Of a stretch of DNA of 64,000 bases, positions 9,709-18,510 are shown in pieces. The notes under the pieces were generated by a model. The model ran no database searches, was not told the DNA's origin, and saw only the letters and a list, made by a program, of their open reading frames with translations. Made by a program: the position numbers and the translations under genes. Within the stretch, counting starts at the first letter, position 1; each line of letters begins with the position of its first letter. Source of the DNA: Firmicutes bacterium HGW-Firmicutes-8 (lineage in GTDB: Bacteria; Bacillota; Thermincolia; Thermincolales; UBA2595); the NCBI GenBank assembly GCA_002840165.1, contig PGZN01000002.1, positions 1 through 64,000 on the forward strand, read 5' to 3'.

Positions 9709-10518
9709 TTATAAAACATCTGCAAAATGGGGCCTTAGTCTTTTAAATATTAGAGCCCCAATAACAAATAATACTAAAGTGATTATCCAAAAATAACTGG
9801 CTTGTCTCGGACTTTGCCAAAACCAGGAATGATATATAAAAGTATTCCGGTATCCTTCAACTATATAGTATATTGGGTTGAGTTTTAGGAAAATGTGATA
9901 CTTTTCAGGCACAAGTTTAAGTGACCAAAATATTGGTGTCAGCCAAAAACCAAACTGTAATAACATCCCGACTACTTGACCTATGTCTTTAAGAAATACT
10001 ACAAGTGACGAAGTTATCCACGAAATACCAAGTGCTAGGACTATTGTTGCAAATAAGTAATAAATTACTTGAAAGCTATAAATACTCGGCTTGTAGCCGT
10101 AGACCAAGAACATGATGAACAAAAATATTATAAAAAACAGGTGAATAAACAGTGCCGATATTATTTTAATTATCGGTAATACGCTAACTCTAAAAACTAC
10201 TTTTTTAACCAGGTAGCTATTTTCTATAACTGCGTTAGTAGCATTCGAAACAGCTTCCGAAAAGAAAAACCACGGTACCATACCACATAATAGCCAGAGT
10301 ATGAAGGGAAAATTATCAACCGGCCTCGACTTAAATCCAAGCTGAAATACAAACCAAAATATAAGTATAGTGATGGTTGGTTGAACAAAAGCCCAAAGCA
10401 TACCAAGATATGAGCCCAAGTATTTCGCCCGAAAATCCTTTTTAGCCAGTTCAAAAATTAGTTTTCGGCTTTTTAACGTATCTGATATAAAAGTATAAAA
10501 CTGGTTTAGATAATTCAT
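9709..10518 (-). CDS. wzm: Polysaccharide ABC transporter permease (Wzm)
   Basis: An ABC-2 type permease of about 269 residues with six hydrophobic segments and the family-typical SRKLIFELAKKDFRAKYLGS stretch before the first one, then YLGMLWAFVQPTITILIFW. It is the membrane partner of the Wzt ATPase encoded immediately downstream and would export an undecaprenyl-linked glycan. The ATG at 10518 is preferred to that at 10566: the former leaves a 19-nt gap after the preceding gene and has AAAGGAG upstream (spacing rather long, 14 nt), while the latter would overlap the preceding gene by 29 nt and add a non-conserved N-terminus. From here to the left the DNA becomes clearly AT-richer. Confidence 0.9.
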   Translation of the reverse strand: MNYLNQFYTFISDTLKSRKLIFELAKKDFRAKYLGSYLGMLWAFVQPTITILIFWFVFQLGFKSRPVDNFPFILWLLCGMVPWFFFSEAVSNATNAVIENSYLVKKVVFRVSVLPIIKIISALFIHLFFIIFLFIMFLVYGYKPSIYSFQVIYYLFATIVLALGISWITSSLVVFLKDIGQVVGMLLQFGFWLTPIFWSLKLVPEKYHIFLKLNPIYYIVEGYRNTFIYHSWFWQSPRQASYFWIITLVLFVIGALIFKRLRPHFADVL

Positions 10519-10537
10519 CTTTTTGGTTTTTGCTCCT

Positions 10538-11758
10538 TTAAATTGACTGTTGCAGGTTATCTTCAAGTTCCCGGCATACTGTCTCCCACGAACGGTTTTG
10601 GGTAATCCTTTTCCGTTTATTTTGGTATTCTTTACAATCCTCTGTAAGCGCTTGTTTTAAGACTGCCACAAAACTGTCAGCATCATCCGCCAGATAAGCT
10701 ATGCCCGGACCGTTTTCATCGCTAAATCGCTGTAATTCCGGCATCTTCGTAGCTACTATCGGCAATCCCATCACCATATACTCATTTATCTTAGCAGGTC
10801 GCATTTCCGCAACATACGGGGTGGGGGTATACGGAATTAGTCCGGCCCTACATCTTTTCAAAAAATATCCCAGTTGAGAATACTCCTTAAAAGGAGGAAG
10901 CCAAGCGACATTTTTGCCAAATCCCGCACAAGGTAATTCATCATATTCTTTAGGACCCACAAAAACAAAGTTTACTTCCGGGAAAGCTTGCGCCATAGCT
11001 GAGACAGCATCCCACCATATTTTGCTATTGACTCCTCCGATGTACGCCACCAGCGGTTTAGCCGCGTCCCGGACATGCAGGTTTAATTCTTTGAACTCCA
11101 GTTTTGCCAGATCAATCAACCGGGTCGAAAAACCATCCTCAAACAAATGCACTTTAAGATGCCGGCCTTCTTCTAGATATTGCTTCGTTGTATTCATAAC
11201 CGGTACTGATGCACACAATATCACATCAGCCGACTGCAGCATCTTTTTATGTGAAACAGTTATCTCTTCTGCTCCGCTTACCTTACATGGATCACTCACC
11301 AAATCCACCACAACCCCGGCCCACGGAAGACTGTTGGCCAGTTCAACAGCCAGCGGTGTGGTCATATATGACCAAAGCAAAATCCGGTTAAGGGGAATAT
11401 TCCTTTGTTTGCTAAACTGCAAAATTTTACTGCGCAGCAGAGCAGCATTCAATTTTACGGCTGTTTGCAAGTAAGGAAAAGGCAGTGCAAAGGGGCTAAG
11501 TATTTCAATATTAGAGTTACTTTCAGTTGGACTCCCCTTTACCGGGGAAAATACCTTTTTCAAACGATTCCAAATTCTCGGGGCATCTTTAATACCAGGT
11601 ATTCGTACCCCGGTATTCTCCACAAACAAAACAGGATACCCCATGGCAGCAAACTGGCTCATTATTTCCTGGGTCCGCTGCCAGAGAAAATCCCAGTCAA
11701 TCTGTGATAGGCATACAATAGCATCAAATTTTGTTTGCTTATTACCCTGAGTTTGCAT
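10538..11758 (-). CDS. Glycosyltransferase (GT-B fold, GT4-like)
   Basis: A 406-residue glycosyltransferase. The N-terminal half has FDAIVCLSQIDWDFLWQRTQE, seen in GT-B enzymes of polysaccharide loci; the C-terminal half has KPLVAYIGGVNSKIWWDAV and MRPAKINEYMVMGLPIVATK, the donor-binding region. There is no signal peptide or membrane segment. It overlaps the end of the preceding GT4 gene by 17 nt. Its base composition is closer to the downstream housekeeping genes than to wzm, marking a boundary. The acceptor and sugar are unknown. Confidence 0.85.
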   Translation of the reverse strand: MQTQGNKQTKFDAIVCLSQIDWDFLWQRTQEIMSQFAAMGYPVLFVENTGVRIPGIKDAPRIWNRLKKVFSPVKGSPTESNSNIEILSPFALPFPYLQTAVKLNAALLRSKILQFSKQRNIPLNRILLWSYMTTPLAVELANSLPWAGVVVDLVSDPCKVSGAEEITVSHKKMLQSADVILCASVPVMNTTKQYLEEGRHLKVHLFEDGFSTRLIDLAKLEFKELNLHVRDAAKPLVAYIGGVNSKIWWDAVSAMAQAFPEVNFVFVGPKEYDELPCAGFGKNVAWLPPFKEYSQLGYFLKRCRAGLIPYTPTPYVAEMRPAKINEYMVMGLPIVATKMPELQRFSDENGPGIAYLADDADSFVAVLKQALTEDCKEYQNKRKRITQNRSWETVCRELEDNLQQSI

Positions 11759-12905
11759 TTAGACTCCGCCTTGAAGTTAGCTTAAAATACCCTGCATATT
11801 CTTTTACCATTCTCTCTACGGAAAAATCCTTCCGGTAAAATTTTAGGGACTGTTTGCCCATTTGTTCCCTTAAGGAATTATCCCTTAAGAGCCTGATTAT
11901 ATATTGGGCTGCTTCGTCTTCGTTGTTTTCGGTGTACAAAAAGCCGGTCTCACCGTGTTTTACAATGTCACCTGTTCCACCAACATCACTGGCCACCACC
12001 GGTGTACCGGCAGCCATGGCTTCAATCACAACCAAAGGACAAGCTTCATAGTTTGAAGTCAAAACCGCCACATCGATATCCCAGAAAAACTGGCTGGCAT
12101 TCTCAATGGGACCCATTAGTAAAACATCATTAGTTAAACCCAGGTCTCTTAAGGCTTGCTCACACTCATCATGTAATGGGCCGTCCCCTATCATCACAAA
12201 AGTGGGTTTTATTTTGTCATTACTGAATTCTTGCAGCACCTTTTGGGCAACCCTGATAAAGGCCAACGGGTTTTTCTGTCCGGATAGTCGACCGATTTGA
12301 CACACCAGGGGGGACCCCCCCTTAATCTGCAGCAAGGATCTTAAACCTTCATCGGGCTTATCAGGAACAGGCCTCCCGTTGGGAATTATCTTGCAATATT
12401 CAGTTCTCACTCCCAAAGACTGTATAGCGGCCATATCGACAGGAGAAACAAAAATATACTCGGTTCTCAAGGGTAATAAGATTTTTTCGATATTCCTGTA
12501 AAGAAATCGAGCTATTGGAGATATCCCTGGCCGGAAGGAAACTCCGTGTATTGTAACACAGATACGGGGAATACCGGCTGTAATTGCTGCCAACCGGCCG
12601 AGCCAGGATGCTTTAGAACTATGGAAATGTATCAGGTCATATTTTTGTTCTTTACAAAGCTGTCTTAGTTGCATAAAAGCCTTAATATCATTTAACAAAC
12701 TAATGTTCCTAACTAAAAAAGGAGTTTGAATAAAGCCCCCCGTAAACCAGCCTGCAAGGGCGCGAGGAATATACTCCCCTGTGCCGCAAACCACATCTAT
12801 CTCAACTTCAAAGCCACCGGAAGAAAAGCCTTTGACCAAATCCACCAGTACTGCCTGGGCCCCGCCAATTTCCCCCAATGTTATAACTTCCAATATCTTC
12901 ATCAT
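11742..12905 (-). CDS. Glycosyltransferase family 4
   Basis: A 387-residue classical GT4 enzyme. It begins MMKILEVITLGEIGGAQAVLVDL, the N-terminal GGAQ loop of the family, then IHGVSFRPG, and in the donor domain GRLSGQKNPLAFIRVA, and EACPLVVIEAMAAGTPVVASDVGGTGDIV, the EX7E-type region for the nucleotide sugar. It is cytoplasmic or membrane associated. The start overlaps the TAA of the GT2 gene upstream by 1 nt, so it belongs to the same operon. It likely performs an early linkage step on the lipid carrier. Confidence 0.9.
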   Translation of the reverse strand: MMKILEVITLGEIGGAQAVLVDLVKGFSSGGFEVEIDVVCGTGEYIPRALAGWFTGGFIQTPFLVRNISLLNDIKAFMQLRQLCKEQKYDLIHFHSSKASWLGRLAAITAGIPRICVTIHGVSFRPGISPIARFLYRNIEKILLPLRTEYIFVSPVDMAAIQSLGVRTEYCKIIPNGRPVPDKPDEGLRSLLQIKGGSPLVCQIGRLSGQKNPLAFIRVAQKVLQEFSNDKIKPTFVMIGDGPLHDECEQALRDLGLTNDVLLMGPIENASQFFWDIDVAVLTSNYEACPLVVIEAMAAGTPVVASDVGGTGDIVKHGETGFLYTENNEDEAAQYIIRLLRDNSLREQMGKQSLKFYRKDFSVERMVKEYAGYFKLTSRRSLNANSG

Positions 12906-14701
12906 TACACCGCCAATGAATAATCATTGCGTTCCAAACTTAAATACGGGTGATAGTAGGGGTCACCCAAGTTAATCTTGTCTCTGTAGACGGTCACAAA
13001 CAGGTCTAATTCAGCTTGAACTACATATTCCCCCCTGGTCAAAGATTCGTAATGCATCAACCTGACATGAGGTGTATAAATATTTTGATAGCCCTGCTGG
13101 TTCAACCTCAGGCATAGATCAACGTCATTCATACCTACTTTAAACTTGGCATCAAAACCACCCACTCGCAAAAACTTCTCCTTTTCTATCATCATGCAGG
13201 CAGCTGTGACAGCAGAAACATTCCTGACACAGTTTAATAACCTATAGAACCCTTCATGTCCTTCCTCGCATTTATAAAAGGCATGAGATGCACTTCCCCT
13301 AATTCCAAGAACTATACCCGCGTGCTGAATAAGTTCATTGGGAAATAATAATAAACCTCCTACAGCCCCAACATCGGACATCTGGCTGAATTCAAGCATG
13401 GCTTCCAGCCAATCTGAACTCAAAATTTCAGTATCGTCATTTAGAAACACCAAATGGCGCCCAGCAGCCCCAGCAGCCCCAAAATTATTAATTAAAGGAT
13501 AATTAAACTCACCTGGGTACCTGAGAACATGAATGAGTTTTTTGTTTTCCAAAGAAGCAAGATAATCCAAGGTTAAACTGTCGGTACTGCCATTATCTAT
13601 AATTATCAACTCATAGTTGCAGTAGGTAGATTTATTCAAGATACTTTCGAGACAACGCTGCAATACTTCTCCGTTGTCTTTAGTCGGTATAATAATAGAT
13701 ATTTTGTCCGACTTATTTATTGACACCCGGTAGCTGAAAACCCCTTTACTGGGCGAGTACTCCACACTGGCGGTATATCCTTTCCTGGCCAGGGATTCTT
13801 TGACAGCCATAGAGCTCTCATTCACCGCTTTTTCCAGAGTTAGCTGATCAGTAATACTGTTGGATATTATCCTGCTGAAAAGAATATCGGGAATCCTTTT
13901 CACCTTTAACGGAAGGTCAGTCATTCTCAATAATAAGTCGTAGGTATCACAGTTTTCATAACCCTCTCGAAAGCCTCCTACCTGTTCAAACAAATTTTTA
14001 CGTATAACCAGAGGGTATCCTACATAATTGAAGGAATGAAGCAAGTAAGGAGACCATTCCGGTTTAAACCAGGGTTGAACCCTCTCCCTGGAACCTTCAT
14101 CCAGGGAGTCTTCGTCCCCATATAGAAAATCTAATCCCCTGTCCTCTTTAATGGCTTGTTGAAAAAATGTCAAAGCCCAGGGATGGAGTACACCTTCAGG
14201 ACTCATGAATAATAAATATTCAGTATTGATCTCTGCTATCAAATTATTAAGGGCTTTTGTTCGACCTTGCTCTTCGTAATGCCTTATAATATTAAAACGG
14301 TTGTCTTTTGCAGCCAATTTATTCAGTAATTCAATCACCTTTTCTTCACTTGAAATACCATGAACCAGATATAGGTCCCAATAAGGTGATGTCTGGTCTA
14401 TTAAAGACTCAATAGCTTTCTGAAGGCTGTAGGTGTCAGGGTTTACTACCGGCAGAATAATACTGATTTTGGATGTCTCCACATCTGGATTAATTTGGCT
14501 TACATCCCGCTGTTTACCTTTAGTTTTCGCCAACCACTTCCGGTATTGAGTATTTAAGTCTTCACCGGCCGCAACACTTCTCCATCCACGCCTTCTTAAA
14601 TACTTCCAGATTCTTTGTATAAAATATTTAAACCCATAGGATTTAAATATCCTGGCGCCCCTATTACACAGTTCCGCAAGGCTTGTTCCGGAGTATTTCA
14701 T
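12905..14701 (-). CDS. Tandem-domain glycosyltransferase family 2
   Basis: A 598-residue protein with two GT2 domains. After a basic helical N-terminus (about 1-70), domain 1 (about 78-290) begins ISIILPVVNPDTYSLQKAIES but has FMSPEGVLHPWAL where active enzymes have a DxD/DHDD metal site. Domain 2 (about 335-585) has ISIIIPTKDNGEVLQRCLES, LIIIDNGSTDSL and the intact FLNDDTEI metal motif, then VGMNDVDLCLRLNQQGY. Domain 1 may therefore be inactive or structural. The protein starts inside the stop of the upstream initiating transferase gene (ATGA overlap). It probably extends the glycan backbone. Confidence 0.88.
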   Translation of the reverse strand: MKYSGTSLAELCNRGARIFKSYGFKYFIQRIWKYLRRRGWRSVAAGEDLNTQYRKWLAKTKGKQRDVSQINPDVETSKISIILPVVNPDTYSLQKAIESLIDQTSPYWDLYLVHGISSEEKVIELLNKLAAKDNRFNIIRHYEEQGRTKALNNLIAEINTEYLLFMSPEGVLHPWALTFFQQAIKEDRGLDFLYGDEDSLDEGSRERVQPWFKPEWSPYLLHSFNYVGYPLVIRKNLFEQVGGFREGYENCDTYDLLLRMTDLPLKVKRIPDILFSRIISNSITDQLTLEKAVNESSMAVKESLARKGYTASVEYSPSKGVFSYRVSINKSDKISIIIPTKDNGEVLQRCLESILNKSTYCNYELIIIDNGSTDSLTLDYLASLENKKLIHVLRYPGEFNYPLINNFGAAGAAGRHLVFLNDDTEILSSDWLEAMLEFSQMSDVGAVGGLLLFPNELIQHAGIVLGIRGSASHAFYKCEEGHEGFYRLLNCVRNVSAVTAACMMIEKEKFLRVGGFDAKFKVGMNDVDLCLRLNQQGYQNIYTPHVRLMHYESLTRGEYVVQAELDLFVTVYRDKINLGDPYYHPYLSLERNDYSLAV

Positions 14702-16065
14702 GACGCCTTATCCCTCATAAACAGCGCCTTCACAGTATGCAGCAGAATCTGCAGATCAACCAAAATATTATTCCTCTTCGCATACAGCAGATCAAAAACC
14801 AGCTTCTCCCTCGGCCCCGTATTATACTTCCCGGCAATCTGGGCTATCCCGGTTATTCCGGGCTTCATCCGGTGCCGGTTGTCATAGCCGTTTATCTCTT
14901 TGGAATACTGCTCCACAAAGAACGGTCTCTCCGGTCTGGGTCCAACCAGGCTCATATCTCCTTTAATTACATTGATTAATTGGGGGAGTTCATCCAGCCT
15001 GGATAACCGTAAAATACGACCGACCCTGGTGGCGCGCTGGTCTTCTTCTAAGGCAAATACCGGGCCTGTTTCCACTTCGGCGTCCTGCACCATAGTGCGA
15101 AACTTGTACAGAGTAAACGCCCTGCCACCCCTGGTCACTCTTTCCTGCTTATAAATGGCCGGGCCTGGTGAATCCAGTTTGACCATCACAGCTACCACAG
15201 ACATGACAGGAAGGGTAATAATAAATGCCAAGGCGCCGATTACCACATCTAACAATCGTTTTACAGAATTATTCCCTTCAATGTAATCCTTAACCATGAA
15301 GACAGGAATATCATCAATTATATTGAGATCAGCTTTAATTACCAGGACCTCGTACAAATCGGGAATCAGGAATACCTCTTTGCCTGCTGAGAAACAAGAG
15401 CACACAATCTGCTCCTTTAGAGCAGCATCAATGGATGGTGTAACAACCACAACATCACAATCTGTCTGGGCCAGGATATACTCAAAATCAGCTGCGGCGC
15501 CTAGAATCGGGTATTCCTCATCCCCACTTTTTTCCTGATCAACTTCATCATTAATAAATCCGATAATATCGATATGGCTTTCCGAGAACTCTTTAATGCG
15601 GCCGGCTGTTTCCAGAGAATCCGCCTGGGTCCCAATGATGACTGCCCTCTGTACACCCAGAACCCTTTTAGTCAATCTCCACAAAAAATAGCGCCATCCA
15701 AGCAAAAAGACTACCTGCAGGAACCCGCTTAAAAGGAAAACCGAGCGCGGGAATGAGTAGTTAGCGCTTATGTACGTCAGAGAAATACTCAACATCAGGG
15801 TCAGGGCAACAGCTAAAATAATTGAATAAAATTGGTCATCCCACCTGGTCCGGGGGGAAACCGAGTAAAGGTGATACAGATTAAAGAAAAATAAGCCGCC
15901 CAGCGAAATCCAAAAGAACATCTGCAGGTAGGGCTGAAAATTGAACTCCGGCAGGGTAAATTTGAACCGGATGAGATAGGCTAAGATAATACTAAAGTTG
16001 ATTACTGCAACATCGGCCAGCATTATCAGCACGGAGTACTTTGATTTACTGTTTGTAAGCCACAT
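14698..16065 (-). CDS. Undecaprenyl-phosphate sugar-1-phosphate transferase (WbaP/WcaJ family), initiating enzyme
   Basis: A 455-residue exopolysaccharide polyprenyl glycosylphosphotransferase. Four to five hydrophobic segments in the first ~140 residues are followed by a nucleotide-binding-like middle domain (VQRAVIIGTQADSLE) and a C-terminal transferase domain with one more membrane segment, then SPGPAIYKQERVTRGGRAF and FRTMVQDAE, and SLVGPRPERPFFVEQY. These enzymes attach the first sugar-1-phosphate to undecaprenyl phosphate. GGGGAGG lies 9 nt before the ATG. It is the first gene of the glycan operon, separated from the ligase gene by a terminator. In S-layer glycan loci the equivalent is WsaP. 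Confidence 0.93.
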   Translation of the reverse strand: MWLTNSKSKYSVLIMLADVAVINFSIILAYLIRFKFTLPEFNFQPYLQMFFWISLGGLFFFNLYHLYSVSPRTRWDDQFYSIILAVALTLMLSISLTYISANYSFPRSVFLLSGFLQVVFLLGWRYFLWRLTKRVLGVQRAVIIGTQADSLETAGRIKEFSESHIDIIGFINDEVDQEKSGDEEYPILGAAADFEYILAQTDCDVVVVTPSIDAALKEQIVCSCFSAGKEVFLIPDLYEVLVIKADLNIIDDIPVFMVKDYIEGNNSVKRLLDVVIGALAFIITLPVMSVVAVMVKLDSPGPAIYKQERVTRGGRAFTLYKFRTMVQDAEVETGPVFALEEDQRATRVGRILRLSRLDELPQLINVIKGDMSLVGPRPERPFFVEQYSKEINGYDNRHRMKPGITGIAQIAGKYNTGPREKLVFDLLYAKRNNILVDLQILLHTVKALFMRDKAS

Positions 16066-16204
16066 GGCATCTGTCCTCCCCTAAATGGGGTACATATCGT
16101 TACAGTTTTTAGGTAACTGTGTTAATTTTCTACTTTGGAACCGGAATTCCTCCTTATTTCGCTACTTTCTGCCTGAAAATACAAACCTGAAATGCATTAA
16201 TTTT

Positions 16205-16234
16205 CCAAAAAGATTCCCCTCCCTGGGGGAGGGG
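16205..16234 (-). terminator. Rho-independent terminator after the O-antigen-ligase-like gene
   Basis: A 7-bp G+C stem (CCCCTCC/GGAGGGG, loop of 5) at 16216-16234 is followed on the minus strand by AATCTTTTTGG. It lies just beyond the stop of the ligase-like gene at 16253 and before the initiating transferase, so these are probably separate transcripts. I see no convincing promoter between 16066 and 16204. Confidence 0.65.
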
Positions 16235-16252
16235 TTGTATTGACTTATCTTT

Positions 16253-18349
16253 TTAAGATATTGTCTCCAGTAATAGCCTGGCTTTCTTTACATACTCCTG
16301 TATTGCGGGACTAATTGTTAAATGTGGTGTAGCAATCCATAATTTCTTTTCTTCCTCTGTCAACTGATTCATTTTGTTATCGATCAGTTCAGGAACCTCA
16401 ACAGTTTTCATTAGATTTGCTTTGGCTTTATCTCTGTCCCCGTTTTTTAAATGATACTCCCCTGCCCACCAATAACAGTATGCCAGCAACTCATAACTAT
16501 CCAGACTCCAGGGAACAAGCTCGACAACAGCTTCTGCTTCTTGAACAGCGTTATCAAACTTTTCTAATGATAATAAGATATTTATTTTTTCTGCCCGAAA
16601 TGCCTGATTACCTTGGTCTCTATTAATTGCTTTGTTTATATACTCCAGTGCCGTATTAATATGTTCCTTACTCTGTTCTTCCTCGAATAATGCGCGCTCC
16701 ATTACGGCCAAATTTGCATAGTGATAACCTTCCAGAGGATTAAAGGTAAGCGCTTGTTCAAGGTGTTTCTTTCTGGCAAAAAAATCACTTCTGTTCATTG
16801 CTTCTATGGCTTTCTCACTATATATAAGTGCGGTTAATATGCTAAAACATAGTCCGGCCACCAATAATGAAACAATAACAGGCGAATATTTTAAGAGTTT
16901 TAGTTTAAAGTCTTGCTTCACCGTGCTTTGACGAGGCGCTGTTGCTGTTCCAGACAGCCTGGATAGTATTCCAAATAGTGACCACAGCATTATATATATG
17001 GCCCCGTTTGCCAGGACAAAGTCTATGGCGCTTTGCAAGCCAATAATAATGATTGCAGTCAGAACAGTTACAGCCAAAACGTTATTTTCCGATTCATCAG
17101 TCTTTCGTATTTTGTAATAGCTTCTTAAAACGCCCAAAAAGATTAGGCATATTGAGATAATCCCCAGGACACCGGCCTCAACCCATGTCTGCAAATAGAA
17201 ATTATGTATCTCTAAGGTTTTATAACCATAGCTCTGGTATTGCTGATAAATGGACGTCCAGCCTCCCCCACCTGTTCCGAACAGGGGAAACTCCTTTATT
17301 ATTTTAATGGCATCCTTGTAAAAGTACCCTCTTTCAACTACATTCCTTTCCTGAAAACTGATATCCATCAGTCGTGTTAAAACTTGAGCCTTAGGAAGAA
17401 CAAAAGCACCGGCCACAATTAATACAGCTAATATTAACAACAAAGCAGCCGCTATGGCTTTTCTGTTCCCGGCCTCAGATACTCTATGCCTGATAATAAA
17501 CCAATCAAGTGCAAGATACAATAAAACGTTTATTATCATTCCTGTAAAAACGTAACCCCAAATCCCGGGCGTGCCCAATTCGCCGGTAATGAGATAGCCG
17601 GTTAAACCTCCTACAGCAAAATTAATCAGAGTGAAAATAAGTCCCAAAAGCCTATTTCGGCCATGTTGCAGCAGTATAAAAGTCAAGTATGTTATCGGCA
17701 GAATCACAAACGTACCTCTCGAAGCGGTACCGAAAAGAGCCGTAAATACTAAAAGGTTACCGACAGCGAGCGCAATCAGGGAGTTCCTATTAGAAGCCGT
17801 TAAGGTAAAAAAACAACCCAGAATCCCTATTACGGCAAGATATGCTCCCAAAGTATTAGGGTATTGAAAAGTTGAAGCAATTCTGCCTGCTATGACTCCC
17901 CCCTTGATTGCGGCCCCGCCAAAGGCAGCCAACCCGGCCAAAGCAACTGTTACACCGGAAAAATACATAGCTATGAGTATTTTTTTTGTTTCTTTTGCAC
18001 TGCTCGCCAAACCTAAAACCAGTATATAAACCATTAAAAAAATAACCATTTTCAGATCCATATTAACCGCGGCAGATATCTTTACTGCCACTACAGTAGA
18101 AATAAGATAAGCTGTCGTCAGGCCAAGTAGGGCAAAATCAACAATCTGTAACTGGTAATTTAAAAAACGTTTATATCCACCTGACCACATGTACCAACTA
18201 AATAAACCAGTAATGACAATACCGGCAATTAACATCTCCTTATCGAAAAAAAGCCCCCTAAATAACGGAGTCAAAAAGAGAATAGCCATTAGCAAGTACA
18301 AAACAACATTTGTTTCGTTATCCACTGCTTGCTTTTTAGACCGACCCAT
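16253..18349 (-). CDS. O-antigen ligase/polymerase-family membrane protein with C-terminal TPR region
   Basis: About 698 residues. Residues ~20-520 contain roughly a dozen hydrophobic segments with the Wzy_C-type region FPLFGTGGGGWTSIYQQYQ and EIHNFYLQTWVEAGVLG, the large outside loop and conserved His of O-antigen ligase/polymerase proteins. The last ~150 residues are soluble, helical and TPR-like (YHYANLAVMERALFEEEQ, AINRDQGNQAFRAEKIN). Such ligase-like proteins with TPRs occur in Gram-positive S-layer glycan loci and may transfer finished glycan to protein. The ATG at 18349 has GGAGGAG 5 nt upstream. It stands as its own transcription unit upstream of the glycan operon. Confidence 0.85.
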   Translation of the reverse strand: MGRSKKQAVDNETNVVLYLLMAILFLTPLFRGLFFDKEMLIAGIVITGLFSWYMWSGGYKRFLNYQLQIVDFALLGLTTAYLISTVVAVKISAAVNMDLKMVIFLMVYILVLGLASSAKETKKILIAMYFSGVTVALAGLAAFGGAAIKGGVIAGRIASTFQYPNTLGAYLAVIGILGCFFTLTASNRNSLIALAVGNLLVFTALFGTASRGTFVILPITYLTFILLQHGRNRLLGLIFTLINFAVGGLTGYLITGELGTPGIWGYVFTGMIINVLLYLALDWFIIRHRVSEAGNRKAIAAALLLILAVLIVAGAFVLPKAQVLTRLMDISFQERNVVERGYFYKDAIKIIKEFPLFGTGGGGWTSIYQQYQSYGYKTLEIHNFYLQTWVEAGVLGIISICLIFLGVLRSYYKIRKTDESENNVLAVTVLTAIIIIGLQSAIDFVLANGAIYIMLWSLFGILSRLSGTATAPRQSTVKQDFKLKLLKYSPVIVSLLVAGLCFSILTALIYSEKAIEAMNRSDFFARKKHLEQALTFNPLEGYHYANLAVMERALFEEEQSKEHINTALEYINKAINRDQGNQAFRAEKINILLSLEKFDNAVQEAEAVVELVPWSLDSYELLAYCYWWAGEYHLKNGDRDKAKANLMKTVEVPELIDNKMNQLTEEEKKLWIATPHLTISPAIQEYVKKARLLLETIS

Positions 18350-18460
18350 CAAATCTCCTCCACAAATTTATCTCCTAATATCATTGGTTCAACAGTAAAC
18401 AACAAAAATCCTTCTGGTAACATTTCAACGCTCCTTTCAACAGCACTCCTACACATTTTC

Positions 18461-18495
18461 TAGAAAAATAAAGGAGCGCCCTAAGGCGCTCCTTT
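18461..18495 (-). terminator. Rho-independent terminator of the major SLH gene
   Basis: An 11-bp perfect stem (arms 18470-18480 and 18485-18495, loop of 4) is followed on the minus strand by TATTTTTC. It begins 15 nt after the stop of the 843-residue SLH protein and is the strongest terminator in the left part, as expected behind a highly expressed gene. Confidence 0.9.
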
Positions 18496-18510
18496 AAAGT
18501 CTGATTGAAA

